A DNA stretch of 64,000 nucleotides from Desulfomonile sp963700305 (GCA_963700305.1 CAVOXB010000011.1:754211-818210), one strand, 5' to 3'; shown: positions 37,501 to 46,384, counted from the stretch's first letter. The notes: generated by a model not told the origin, from the sequence alone. Made by a program: numbers and translations.

Positions 37501-38540
37501 CAAGGGTGTTGCTGGCGGAGGACAATGAGATCAACCAGCAGGTGGCCAAGGAAATTTTGGAGCAAGCGGGATTGGTCGTGAGCATTGCCAACAACGGAAA
37601 AGAGGCTGTGGAGATGGCCAAGGCTGGGAACTTTGATGTGGTGCTCATGGATATACAAATGCCCGTTATGGGGGGATTTGAGGCGACTAAGGAGATTCGC
37701 AAGGACGAGGGATTCAAGGGTTTGCCCGTCATCGCCATGACCGCCCACGCCATGGCGGGTGACCGTGAGAAAAGTCTTGAAGCCGGCATGAACGATCATG
37801 TGACCAAGCCCATTGATCCGGATCAGCTCATAGCTGCCCTGGTAAAATGGATCAAGCCGGGTAAGCGGGATATGTCTGAAGGCGTGTGCGAGTCATTGAT
37901 TGGAAAGAAGGCGGTTGAGGACATTCTCCCTCGTGAGTTGCCCGGAATTTCCATAGCCTCCGGTCTCGGCCGAGTAGGCGCGAACAAGCAGCTCTATGCG
38001 AAGCTCCTGTGCAAGTTCAAGGACAGCCAGGAAACGGCAGTGGAACAGATCAGAGCAGCTCTCCAATCAGGCGATGTGGAAACCGCCGCCCGACTTGCCC
38101 ATACGGTGAAGGGGGTTTCCGGAAACCTTGGAGGAGAGAGCCTCTACCGTGCCGCGGCCGAGTTGGAAAAGGCGATTAAGGAAGGCAAAGAAAACCTGGA
38201 TCATCCCATGACAGAGTTCGGCTCCGAGTTGAAGGTCGTAATGGACGGGATAAAGGTTCTTGAGGAAAGGCTGGCTGTGCAGCAAGGGCCCGAGAAGCCT
38301 GTGACGGAGGTACGGGTCGATAAGGAAGCGGTTAAGCCTCTGCTTCAGGAAATGGCTCAGCTTCTGGAGAGCGACTTGACGGAGGCCATGAACCGCCTTG
38401 AAGCTTTGAAGCAACAGCTGGCGAATTCATCGCTTGATGATGAATTCAAACGCCTGGAAAAGCAAGTTGAAGGCTTTGATACGGACAGTGCACTGAAAAG
38501 CGTGGCGGCCATCGCCACGAGACTGGATATAGAGCTGTAG
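34515..38540 (+). CDS. PocR-PAS-PAS hybrid sensor histidine kinase with two receivers and HPt
   Basis: Protein of 1,341 residues, no membrane segment. N-terminal acidic coiled coil; PocR ligand-sensing domain (~110-275: LLDLEDLQTLLTNFCDAV, CIESDTLLGS, ILIGQFHL); two PAS domains (~335-585); HisKA (NMSHEIRTPMNAVIG); HATPase (NLCNNAVKF, DTGVGL, GTGLGLTI); receiver 1 (VLVVDDNASSRE, Asp in LVLMDWRMPGMDG); receiver 2 (VLLAEDNEINQQ, Asp in VVLMDIQMPVMGG, KPID); and an HPt domain (His in LAHTVKGVSGNLGG) with a long helical tail. PocR domains bind small ligands such as hydrocarbon derivatives. GGAG precedes ATG 34515. Two response regulators follow (gaps 15 and 135 bases), which the HPt probably phosphorylates. 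Confidence 0.93.
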   Translation: MTEQDRFLVKKPLAVDAEESGDRAQKGDGVAQAELQEKILEIERFNSLVMAREQRILDLKKEANALAEAAGKAAPYGSLEQIEKDAALDEAVLAMADRGEDVGSDPEELQVSDLLDLEDLQTLLTNFCDAVGVASAISDLKGNLLAFANFRRACTDFHRVGEISSQRCIESDTLLGSRLEEGQDFTIYQCKNGMTDAASPLIIDGKHLANILIGQFHLKEPDLDFFRRQARDLGYDEEDYLASIKEVPIMSEEKLPSILGFLSGFAKIVGSLTLDRIRASQAAEDLKRRAEELRRSQAAALSLAEDAEMARSEIARYRDHLEQLVKDRTDELRVSEERTRLLLESVGEGIIGVNTDGKITFVNPAACRMLEYSPDEFEGQGLHSLIHHSHEDGSPYPQKDCPMYKTFSLGAVGHVDNEVLWRKEGTSFPVAYSSNPIHKDGGVVGAVVTFRDITDRRRAEEALAESERRTRTILETAIEGVWMVDNDAATLIANPALCTILGRPPEEIIGRHIFDFVDEENRQIFLDQLEKRKKGQSGAYEISLQRSDGVNVPCLFNASPFLDEKGFNKGSFALVTDITARKLADEQVRRAKEIAEEATRMKSDFLANMSHEIRTPMNAVIGMAHLALQTELTPKQADYVRKIQRSAHSLLGIINDILDFSKIEAGKMHMESVDFSLDEVLDNVSTLVGVKVHEKELEFLMDTSKDVPLGLVGDPLRLGQILTNLCNNAVKFTQEGEIVISTKVLEKDKEWVRLQFCVRDTGVGLTEEQKGKLFQAFSQADSSTTRKYGGTGLGLTICKRFVNMMGGEIWVESEPGKGSEFVFTAKFGLARKVSRRHMEPSVSLRGMRVLVVDDNASSREILQTLLETMSFKVTVAASAEEGIAELEKEAKASPYRLVLMDWRMPGMDGIKACAVIKRHPGLPQKPKIIIATAYGREEVMQRSEKVGVDGFLLKPVGQSVLFDAIMVAFGKESPEGEAVARVSSSDEEELRKICGARVLLAEDNEINQQVAKEILEQAGLVVSIANNGKEAVEMAKAGNFDVVLMDIQMPVMGGFEATKEIRKDEGFKGLPVIAMTAHAMAGDREKSLEAGMNDHVTKPIDPDQLIAALVKWIKPGKRDMSEGVCESLIGKKAVEDILPRELPGISIASGLGRVGANKQLYAKLLCKFKDSQETAVEQIRAALQSGDVETAARLAHTVKGVSGNLGGESLYRAAAELEKAIKEGKENLDHPMTEFGSELKVVMDGIKVLEERLAVQQGPEKPVTEVRVDKEAVKPLLQEMAQLLESDLTEAMNRLEALKQQLANSSLDDEFKRLEKQVEGFDTDSALKSVAAIATRLDIEL

Positions 38541-38555
38541 GAAGGGAGTGAGATC

Positions 38556-39731
38556 GTGGAGGGCAAGAAAAAGAACAAAATTCTCATAGTGGATGACACC
38601 CCCGAAAACATCCAGGTGCTCATGGAGACCTTGAAGGATCAGTATGCCATTGTGGCTGCCATCAACGGAGAGAAGGCACTCAAAATGGCCAGCGCAGAAC
38701 CGCGACCGGATCTCATTCTCCTGGATATCATGATGCCCGGCATGGACGGATACGAGGTCTGCCGTAGACTCAAGGCGGAAGAGCAATTGGTTGACATCCC
38801 GATCATTTTCGTCACGGCAAAGACCGAGGTGGAAGACGAGACACTAGGATTCGAGCTGGGCGCAGTGGACTATATTACTAAGCCGTTCAGCATCCCTGTG
38901 GTCAAAGCGAGGGTGAAAGCCCACCTAGATCTAAAGAGATTGCGTGATCTTGAGGCAATTCAACGAGCAAAGCTCGAAGCCACGCTCGAGAAACTCAATA
39001 GCGAACTTGCTGAGGCTGCCGATTACGTCAAGTTCATCTTGCCGCAGCCCCTCACTGAGGGACCACTTAGAGCCAATTGGCGATTTGTGCCCTCAACCAC
39101 ACTTGGAGGAGACGCGTTAGGGTACCATTGGGTCGATGAGGATTCGTTCGCCATCTACCTGGTTGACGTGTGCGGACACGGAGTGGGTGCAGCGCTCCAT
39201 TCAGTTTCAGTGCTCAACGTTCTACGATCCGAGAACTTGCAGAACACCGATTTTCGGAAGCCGGACCAGGTTCTTGCAGGCCTCAATGCGGTTTTCGCTA
39301 TGGAGTACCATAAGGACATGTATTTCACCATATGGTACGGCGTGTACAACCGCGTCTCACATCTTTTGACCTACGCGAGCGGAGGGCATCCCCCAGCCCT
39401 TTTGATAGAGGTTATGCAGGGGAACGGTGCAAAGATTCGAGAACTGAAAACGCCGAACCTATTTATAGGTGGGCTGGCCGACGTAGATTTCGATCGTGAC
39501 GAGGTTTCGATCAAAGGTCCCGCCAGACTGTATGTTTTTAGCGACGGAGCATTTGAGATCACAAACGACCATGGTCCAGATTGGGGGTTCGACGACCTGG
39601 TGGCCTACTTGAAGAACTCTGGCGTCCGGGGCAAATCGACTATTGATGATCTCTGGGCCCACGTAAGGCAAATCGCAGGCTCGAAGACACTTGATGATGA
39701 TTTCTCCGTTCTGGAGATATTGATACCTTGA
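38556..39731 (+). CDS. response regulator with PP2C (SpoIIE/RsbU-type) phosphatase output
   Basis: Protein of 391 residues: receiver (1-120; ILIVDDTPENIQVLM, Asp in LILLDIMMPGMDG, Lys in YITKPF), coiled-coil linker, then a SpoIIE-type Ser/Thr phosphatase domain (TTLGGDALGYHW, IYLVDVCGHGVGAAL, LTYASGGHPPALL, FSDGAFE, LDDDFSVLEI) with metal-binding Asp residues kept. Such proteins usually dephosphorylate an anti-sigma-factor antagonist. GTG 38556 follows GGGAGTG 15 bases after the kinase stop. Its first ~65 residues are almost identical to those of the next gene. Confidence 0.92.
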   Translation: MEGKKKNKILIVDDTPENIQVLMETLKDQYAIVAAINGEKALKMASAEPRPDLILLDIMMPGMDGYEVCRRLKAEEQLVDIPIIFVTAKTEVEDETLGFELGAVDYITKPFSIPVVKARVKAHLDLKRLRDLEAIQRAKLEATLEKLNSELAEAADYVKFILPQPLTEGPLRANWRFVPSTTLGGDALGYHWVDEDSFAIYLVDVCGHGVGAALHSVSVLNVLRSENLQNTDFRKPDQVLAGLNAVFAMEYHKDMYFTIWYGVYNRVSHLLTYASGGHPPALLIEVMQGNGAKIRELKTPNLFIGGLADVDFDRDEVSIKGPARLYVFSDGAFEITNDHGPDWGFDDLVAYLKNSGVRGKSTIDDLWAHVRQIAGSKTLDDDFSVLEILIP

Positions 39732-39866
39732 ACAACGGGGTGCTATGTAGCTGCACTGAATATATCTGCTCTTGGATATCTTGAAATACGCTTCAACGTA
39801 TTCGTCCCCTCGCAAATTAGGCTTCTCAGCCTACTGAACGGATACGTTTTGTAAGGAGGGAGAGAC

Positions 39867-41219
39867 ATGGTAGACGGTGGGAAAAGAAACAAGATTCTCA
39901 TTGTGGATGACACGCCGGAAAATATCCAGGTTCTTATGGGGACGCTGAAGGATCAATATGCCATCGTGGCCGCCATCAACGGAGAGAAAGCCCTCAAAAT
40001 GGCTGCGGCGGAACCGAAACCGGATCTCATTCTCCTGGATATCATGATGCCCGGTATGGATGGGTTCGAAGTGTGTGATCGACTGAAGGTTGATCCGGAA
40101 ACTCATGATATCCCGGTCATTTTTCTTTCTGCCCTTGATGATACCGCCAATAAAGTAAAAGGGTTCATGGCAGGGGCTGTGGACTACATTTCGAAGCCTT
40201 TTCAGCCGGAAGAAGTTCACGTTAGGGTCAATACCCATCTCACTATGAACCGGTTGAAAAAGAGTCTGGCGGAGAAAAACAAGGAACTTCTGGTTTATAG
40301 TGAACAACTGGAAGAAAGGGTGAGAGAACGGACAGCGGAGCTGGCGTCGTTGAATACCGTCTATGAGCGTTTTGTTCCTGGGGAGTTCATCAATTTACTG
40401 AAGAAGGAGAGCATTCTCGAAATCAATCTGGGTGATCAGGTGAGCCAGAAAATGACCGTCATGTTTGCGGATATTCGGGGATGGACCGCCCTGCTCGAAA
40501 AAATGACTCCGACAGAGGCCTTCAGTTTCATCAATGCCTATCTGAGACGGGTGAGCCCTGTAATCAAGGAGTGCAATGGGTTCATAGATCAGTTCTACGG
40601 CGACGGCGTGATGGCTCTTTTCCCAGGAACTCCGGATGATGCGGTTAGAGCTGCCATTGGAATGCAAGAGGCCGTCGCTGAGTACAACAGGGATCGCGAG
40701 AGAGATGGGTTTGACCCTATCGGAATCGGCGTAGGGCTCCACCTTGCCGATCTCATGCTGGGCATCATCGGGAGTGAAGATCGCATGCAAGGGGCCGTGG
40801 TGGCAGATGCGGTTAACCTTGCTGCGCGAATAGAGGGTTTGAACAAGATTTACGGCTCATATGTCAGCCTGAGCGACGAGACCTTTTTCGCGATGAAAGA
40901 ACCGGACCGATACAGGCATCGTTACATTGACAAAGTGCGTGTAAAGGGGAGAGAGGACGCTGTCACTGTTTATGAGGTGTTTGAGGGAGACCCCAAAGGA
41001 ATCGCCGGTCTGAAAGAGCAAACGAAACCCGCATTTGAAAGCGGTCTTCAGTTCTACTATGGCAAGAGGTTTTCTGAAGCCAGTGTGCATTTCAATCAGG
41101 TTCTGGAGCAGTATCCGGCGGACCTGGCTGCTCGAATCTATCTGAAACGTTGCGCAAACTACATGGTAAACGGCGTTCCGCCCGATTGGACAGGGGTCGA
41201 GACGCTTTTCGAGAAATAG
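39867..41219 (+). CDS. response regulator with class III adenylate/guanylate cyclase output
   Basis: Protein of 450 residues: receiver (1-125; Asp in LILLDIMMPGMDG, Lys in YISKPF), coiled-coil signalling helix (EKNKELLVYSEQLEERVRER), then a class III nucleotide cyclase catalytic domain (MFADIRGWTALLE with metal Asp, QFYGDGVMALF with second metal Asp, VGLHLADLMLG, AVVADAVNLAARIE) and a short TPR-like tail. Makes cAMP (or cGMP) when phosphorylated; substrate-specificity residues were not assigned. GGAGGGAGAGAC precedes ATG 39867. It shares an almost identical receiver start with the PP2C regulator upstream, so both are probably targets of the PocR kinase. Confidence 0.92.
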   Translation: MVDGGKRNKILIVDDTPENIQVLMGTLKDQYAIVAAINGEKALKMAAAEPKPDLILLDIMMPGMDGFEVCDRLKVDPETHDIPVIFLSALDDTANKVKGFMAGAVDYISKPFQPEEVHVRVNTHLTMNRLKKSLAEKNKELLVYSEQLEERVRERTAELASLNTVYERFVPGEFINLLKKESILEINLGDQVSQKMTVMFADIRGWTALLEKMTPTEAFSFINAYLRRVSPVIKECNGFIDQFYGDGVMALFPGTPDDAVRAAIGMQEAVAEYNRDRERDGFDPIGIGVGLHLADLMLGIIGSEDRMQGAVVADAVNLAARIEGLNKIYGSYVSLSDETFFAMKEPDRYRHRYIDKVRVKGREDAVTVYEVFEGDPKGIAGLKEQTKPAFESGLQFYYGKRFSEASVHFNQVLEQYPADLAARIYLKRCANYMVNGVPPDWTGVETLFEK

Positions 41220-41243
41220 ACAAATTTTTGTATCAGGACTGGA

Positions 41244-41287
41244 TCAGGAGTTCAGCTGGGAGCCCTGGGATTCACCTGTACTCCTGA
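41244..41287. terminator. hairpin between convergent genes
   Basis: TCAGGAGT at 41244-41251 pairs with ACTCCTGA at 41280-41287. It lies just after the cyclase gene and before the end of the convergent Met-rich gene. Candidate terminator without a clear T-run. Confidence 0.4.
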
Positions 41288-41363
41288 CTTTGCCTAAATT
41301 GCTGAATTCTGTTTCCGGTCTCGTTAAATAGGACTCTTAGTAATTGCATTTAGTATCTATTTC

Positions 41364-41912
41364 TTATTTTCCCAGTTTTTTTGCGGCTTCCATCATGAGA
41401 TTTTGACCATCCGTCATGAGCTTGTCAGCAGTCTTCAGGTCCGCCTTTTGAGTCATTCGCAAACCTCGCATCATTGTCCTGGAACCTTGCATCATTTTCT
41501 CGATTCGGTCGTCGTCCATCATCTTTTCTGCTTCCACAATCATTTTATAGCCTTGGGCCATTAGTTTCTCTGATTCTTCTTCATTCTTTTGGATTTTAAG
41601 CGCTTGAACGCCGTCCATCATCAACTTTGCACCTCCTTTCATGGTGTCCTTCTGAATCTGTGCGGCCGCCTTTTCCGATTCCATCATCATTCTGTGTCCG
41701 TCTTTAATCGTCTTTTCTGCGGAACCCAAGTCTTTTTTCTCTTCCAGCTTCTTCCTGCCTTCGATCATCAAATTGGCTCCCTGTGTCATCTTAGCCACGT
41801 TTGATTCCCAATTATTCATCTCAGCGACAGCCGGTTGGCAAAGTTGAGCGAGAACTCCCGCCACTAAAAAGACCGTGAGTGTCCATGTGAAGCTATTGCT
41901 TCTAGTACGCAT
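41364..41912 (-). CDS. secreted Met/Lys-rich helical repeat protein
   Basis: Protein of ~182 residues from ATG 41912, preceded by GGAGG six bases upstream. A signal peptide (SFTWTLTVFLVAGVLAQLCQPAVA) is followed by a fully helical mature part made of repeats of ~22 residues, each with a K/GxxMMxEAEK-like core (HRMMMESEKA, KLMMDGVQAL, YKMIVEAEKM, KMMQGSRTMMRG, KLMTDGQNLMMEAAKK). Met is unusually frequent. It may bind metal such as copper, or be a structural envelope protein (inference). No family recognised. It lies downstream of the pentahaem cytochrome and porin genes on the same strand. Confidence 0.75.
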   Translation of the reverse strand: MRTRSNSFTWTLTVFLVAGVLAQLCQPAVAEMNNWESNVAKMTQGANLMIEGRKKLEEKKDLGSAEKTIKDGHRMMMESEKAAAQIQKDTMKGGAKLMMDGVQALKIQKNEEESEKLMAQGYKMIVEAEKMMDDDRIEKMMQGSRTMMRGLRMTQKADLKTADKLMTDGQNLMMEAAKKLGK

Positions 41913-42009
41913 CAGTACCTCCGATAAGGCCACAAACAACTGCGTTCGTGTGGAATCTTGGAAAGGGCTACGAATTCCTTTGCCCTTCCCAACTACATAT
42001 CAAGATTGT

Positions 42010-43300
42010 TCACTTTACTCTAAAAGGCAGAGACTTCCTGAATATTGTCGTTTGGTCTCCCTCAAAACTCGGATCATTGTATCGATTCAGGTCGTAGATC
42101 AGGCTTGCCCGCACTTCATACTCTCCTGGTTTGAGTTTCGGGTCCCAGCTCAGGATGTGCTCTTCTCCGGCTCGAATAATCGTTTCATGTGGTCCCTGTG
42201 CATCAGCCATTCCGGCCGATATAGCATCAGGGCGTTTCTTATCTTCCTCAAGGAAAGCCTTGTCATCAGGACGATCCCCATACCAGGGGGCGAACATCCA
42301 GTCCTGTTTTGCGACAACGGTGCCTTTGCCGTCAGCCACATCCGCTTTGAGATACATGCCTCGTCGGTTCGACCCTTTGGGAACAGAATGTCCAGCCCCT
42401 ATGTTGATGATATGAAAATTGAGGGCTGATGTTGATTCTTTCTCTGAAACAATGACAAGGCTCAATGCGCCTGAGATTCGTTGAGGCGAATGTCCGCCGG
42501 TCCAGAGGTGTCGCGCTACTGCTCTGATCGGCACATCGTCTCCTTCAGCGGACTTCCGAAGGGTTTTGGGCATGTGGCAGTCCTGGCACATCTGGGGACC
42601 CAGCCCCGGTTTGTGGAAGTCCTCGCGCCATTCAAGAAAGGTCTGGGTCTGTTTTGAGACAACTCGCTTTCCTGCGGAATGGCAATACGCACACATGGCT
42701 GCTGTCTGAATTTTGGGGTCCTTGACGGTTTCATGTGGCGCTTCGGCTCCGTAGGGTCCCCGAATCTTCCCGTCCGGGGTGAGATGGCAACTCGCGCACG
42801 TTATTCCAGCGGCTTCTTTACCTTGAGGCCGACCTTTGGGGCGTTCGATTTCGACTTTTTCCAGATCAGGGAGGTCAAAAGGCTCAGGATAGTGGCACAC
42901 ATTGCAGGACTTTCCCCCCATCTCTATATCGCGGGAGTGCATGGGCCAGGGATCGGTTCCCGAAAATGAGTGTGCCGATCCAGCAGTCAGGTACTCTTCC
43001 CGGAAGAGAGAGTAATTCTTGCTTCGGGTCCTTGTAAGCCATCGGCTTATAAGAAATATCAGATCCAAATCCGAATGCATACTCCCGGTAGATTGCCTGA
43101 TGGCACTCGCCACATTCGGCTGACGGAGTAGCCGTTCCTTGTGGTAAGTCCTTGGATTTCGAAACGAATTTCTTCGGTTTCTCTACAGGCTGCTGTTGGG
43201 CTTGTGCCTCACTCTTCTCCAAATAGATCAGCGTCAAGGTCCCTGCGATCATGAAGAGTGCCAGGAAACATATACATGCCTTTCTCATTGGCCTGAACAT
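42010..43300 (-). CDS. periplasmic pentahaem cytochrome c, one frameshift
   Basis: Five CxxCH haem-binding motifs: CGECH in the first part, then CNVCH, CASCH, CAYCH and CQDCH. The N-terminus MRKACICFLALFMIAGTLTLIYL is a signal peptide or anchor. The frame breaks near 43000-43030; after it the protein reads REEYLTAGSAHSFSGTDPW. After the haem part comes a β-rich C-terminal domain (LNFHIINIGAGHSVPKG, ILSWDPKLKPGEYEVRASLI) as in some multihaem cytochromes of the c554 type. Start ATG 43300 or 43288. It lies 37 bases after the porin gene, so the two are co-transcribed. It probably carries electrons in the periplasm. The break is probably a sequencing error. Confidence 0.87.
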
Positions 43301-43337
43301 CCTATGTAGTCCACCGGCAATGAACTCTGCCGGTCTG

Positions 43338-45027
43338 TTAAAACTCAACGGTGAGCAAGATCCTGATGCCGACGACAGGATCGATAACTCTGTTGGGATT
43401 GATCCCGAATTGATTGGCTGACGAGGGGTTGTCCCAATTAGAAACGGTCTTATCAATGCAGGCATAATTGAACCACCTTCCCGGTTGCCAGTAGCCTGCT
43501 GCCATTCTTACGGTCCATTTATCCAGCAATTGCCAGTCTACACCGGCGTCAATCTCCCACCCCATGTTGTTGTCAGGGATAGAAGGTGCATCCGGCCTAG
43601 CTGCATTAATTGTGCTCAAGTTCTGGAATTGAACCCTGTTTCCTGTGGGGGCTGGGCGTATGAATCCCCATCCGTAACCTTGGGCAGCGGCCCTGTCAAC
43701 CCAACAGAAGCTACAGGAGACGTTCAAGTTCGACGCAACAGCACAGTCCAGTCTTGCAGCCAAGATCGAGGCGTCGTTCAAGTACCCGTCCGTGTTCAGG
43801 TTGTGCAAGTTCAAGCCTCCACCGTAATAAAAATTCATGACAAGGCTGTACGGCATGAATAGCCCGTTGTTGGCAAAGCCGTAGAAGTGCGGCTGCCTGT
43901 CTATGAGAGTTCCGTGTCTCCTGTCAGGACCCGGCAACCAAGCGTATATGAAAGATGCCCTGAGCGGCCCCGCCATGAACCCCGTCTCCACCATCCACCT
44001 CCAGGCTTCGATGTACCGAGGCGCAAACAGACTTCCGGTTCCGTCCGTTCGGTCAGGAACTCCAAAGAAAGTGCCATTCAGAGATCGCTGAAACTTGGTT
44101 GTCTTGTTTACCCAATCCAACTCTGCATTGAAGAAATACCTTCCGTTATAATATTTCACGAAGATTCCGCCATCGGTGCTGACGATATCGCTCGTGGAAA
44201 AAGATGCTCGGTTGCTTTGGATCCGCTGGGATTCGGGCCCTCTGTGATAGCTGAAGTATTCCGCTAATATGCCCGCGGACAGCGGTCCGGCGTCATAGGT
44301 GAGAAACACAACAGATGACACGGCTAGCGTCGCATTGGTGTCCAAAGGATTAAAGTACGGGTTATCAGGAGGTCCAGGGAAGGAGTTGTTGGGCTGATCC
44401 TGTCTGAAGGGATTGTCAGGCTGTTGTCTCCAAGGATAGAAACCGATTCCGATTCTAAATGGACCTGTCGGTGCAACCAGTAGCAATGATTCGGAAGTCA
44501 GATCCTCGGCGCCGTTGTACTGGAGTCCGCATCCGAATTTGAAAGGTCTCTTTCCGTAAACCGCGATGCCCCAGGGCGTTTGGGCTGAGAAACCACCACA
44601 TAGTCCACTGTCCTTCTGAGATAGCAACCTGAACTCCCGGACTCGTGGAATTGGTGTATGACGACGCGACAGGGTCTCCGAAGGCTCCGATGCGATATTC
44701 GCCTCTCAGCATCATGGCAGGGTTTAACCTCAAGTCAGTCAGGACATTCGTCTCCATAACCTGGTCCGCAGCTCCACTGGATGACGAAAGATCATTGAGT
44801 TTACCGCTAGCCCAGCCGTTGACAGAGGCGTAATTGCCTGGCGTAGAACTATTATCCAGGTCATACTTCCCGAAGAACCCCCTAGATCCGAGCTGTCCTA
44901 CAAATCGATTCTTCCAGAGGACTTCGCCTTCCATTGAGAATTCCCAGGCTGAGGATGAACTTGCCCCGAAGAACACGTTCAACACGAACGTCACCAGGAA
45001 GAACCGGACGAATGTCGAATGAAACAT
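43338..45027 (-). CDS. outer-membrane porin-like β-barrel protein, one frameshift
   Basis: About 560 residues. Signal peptide FVRFFLVTFVLNVFFGASSSSA, then alternating aromatic/polar strands typical of a β-barrel (FSMEGEVLWKNRFVGQLG, MLRGEYRIGAFGDP, FFNAELDWVNKTTKFQRSL) ending in Phe (RILLTVEF), the usual outer-membrane insertion signal. The frame breaks near 44595: ISEGQWTMWWF continues as SAQTPWGIAVYGKRPFKFG in the next frame. GAGGGCTC precedes ATG 45027. The pentahaem cytochrome follows directly. Similar porins occur in deltaproteobacteria; the substrate is unknown. Confidence 0.82.
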
Positions 45028-45240
45028 GAGCCCTCACCGAACAACCCGAAACCAAAATTCAGACTGTCTTGGAACAGGCCTGTTTAGGATACAGGAACCG
45101 AAGAACTTTTAACAATCAAACGTTTCCCAAATGCCCTGATCAGAGGCTCTCAAGATTCCCGCGGTAAAGATCCAGATCCGGGCATGGAAAGAAAACGAAA
45201 CCCATCGCCTAAACCTTCGAGTATCATCGAACTTGCGTTA

Positions 45241-45867
45241 TCAACGTTTTCCGCTTACTTCAAGATCGTCGAAATAACTCTGGGCGTCAGATTTCGTCCA
45301 CAGACCTATCTTGCCCGCTTCCTTGAAGGTGGAATCCTTAGCATCCAAATATTTTTTGCCGTCGTAATAGCACTCGATGTGATCGGCAGTCATTGAGACT
45401 CGCAGCGTATGCCAGCCGGGAGTGTGTGGAATATCGGCGCTTTTCAGTTCGGAACGCTGTCCGTTTACAACATGATAGAGCCTATAATTATCTTCCAATG
45501 GGTTGTACCGGGCGACGTAGTAATTCTTGACGTCCTTTGCTCTCCACACGATGCCCCCGCCCTGGTCTGCACTACCTGCGATGGCTTTCATCTTTACCGT
45601 GATGTCCACGTCCTTGTAGTTGGTGTCGGTAACAAGTGTAATATTGAAGGTTGAATCGGAGCTTTTTGCCAGCTGAGCCAGCACATTGGGCTGTGAAGGA
45701 GCGGTATTGTCAGACACCTCTTGCCATTTGCCTACATCGTTGGTGAATCCTTTGGCAATTGCGCCCACTTTGTCAGTACCAAAGTTCCAGGACATCTTCT
45801 CGGATTGAGCGGGTACACTGCCTGTGGCTAGCACCACGCCCATAACAATCATCGCTATTTTCTTCAT
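45241..45867 (-). CDS. secreted LamG/DUF1080-like jelly-roll protein
   Basis: 208 residues from ATG 45867 (MKKIAMIVMGVVLATGSVPAQS signal peptide), with AAAGGA upstream. The mature part has the features of a concanavalin-like β-sandwich: NITLVTDTNYKDVDITVKMK, GGGIVWRAKDVKNYYVARYN, GWHTLRVSMTADHIECYYDG, IGLWTKSDAQSYFDDLEV. Such domains bind sugars or act as carbohydrate-active modules. The same domain type ends the broken protein at 48169-51311. The decayed redoxin gene ends just upstream. Confidence 0.82.
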   Translation of the reverse strand: MKKIAMIVMGVVLATGSVPAQSEKMSWNFGTDKVGAIAKGFTNDVGKWQEVSDNTAPSQPNVLAQLAKSSDSTFNITLVTDTNYKDVDITVKMKAIAGSADQGGGIVWRAKDVKNYYVARYNPLEDNYRLYHVVNGQRSELKSADIPHTPGWHTLRVSMTADHIECYYDGKKYLDAKDSTFKEAGKIGLWTKSDAQSYFDDLEVSGKR

Positions 45868-45959
45868 GTTTCTGCGGTCCTTTCCCATTTGTCTCGACAT
45901 TCCTCGTGAAGCAGGGACCCTCTTTTTCCTATTGTGACTCGTCTTCTCTTGCGTCTCCA

Positions 45960-46229
45960 GCCTGCAATTTGAGGAAGAGTGAGCTGCAAGGACCGCAACT
46001 ATGCGCGACAATACCGTCACCAGCCTCCTCGATAGAAGCTTATGACTAAAGCCCCCTTGGCCAGAGTTTCTTTCAGGAATACAGCCCTCCTTTGGGTGTC
46101 AAACAACACTGAATCAGGCATTCCGGAAAAGATCTTTACACAATGCCCCAGAACACCGAGTTCCGCAAGATCATCGATCTGTTTGCGAATGACCTCCATG
46201 ATCCGCCTTGGTATCGTCTCGCGTGACAT
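45960..46229 (-). pseudogene. AhpC/TSA-like redoxin remnant with TGA at the catalytic Cys position
   Basis: Reads MSRETIPRRIMEVIRKQIDD, LGVLGHCVKIFSGMPD, then ETLAKGALVISFYRGGW, the classic lead-in to the peroxiredoxin-like WCPYC motif. The next codon is TGA (46017-46019), followed in the same frame by RYCRA, TAG (45999-46001) and LRSLQLTLPQIAG, which still matches the family. So two in-frame stops interrupt the gene and similarity ends near 45960. TGA where Cys is expected recalls redoxins with selenocysteine, but the TAG and truncation argue for decay. No convincing SECIS hairpin was seen after the TGA. Weak ribosome-binding site. Confidence 0.65.
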
Positions 46230-46352
46230 CCTGTTGATTTACAAAAGTTGTTCCCTTAATGACATTGGGTTCCTCCTAGTGCCATCTGAGATCGTGTTTT
46301 GATCTTCATGGTATAACCTTGATTCAAAATGGTCGAGACCACTCCAATGCAC

Positions 46353-46384
46353 GAGTGACCGGTCGCACCATTGACCGGTCACTC
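46353..46384. promoter_or_regulatory. inverted repeat with two GACCGGTC palindromes
   Basis: GAGTGACCGGTC (46353-46364) and GACCGGTCACTC (46373-46384) are perfect 12-base inverted arms around 8 bases. Each holds GACCGGTC, the core of the TetR-linked palindromes at 10589 and 11395. It lies upstream of the redoxin remnant and 26 bases after the DDPPP-peptide gene, so it may be an operator or a terminator hairpin. Confidence 0.5.

Noticed and set aside
45960..46229. Functional selenoprotein reading of the redoxin gene
   Set aside because: An in-frame TAG six codons after the TGA, loss of the C-terminal half and no clear SECIS hairpin argue against a working gene.
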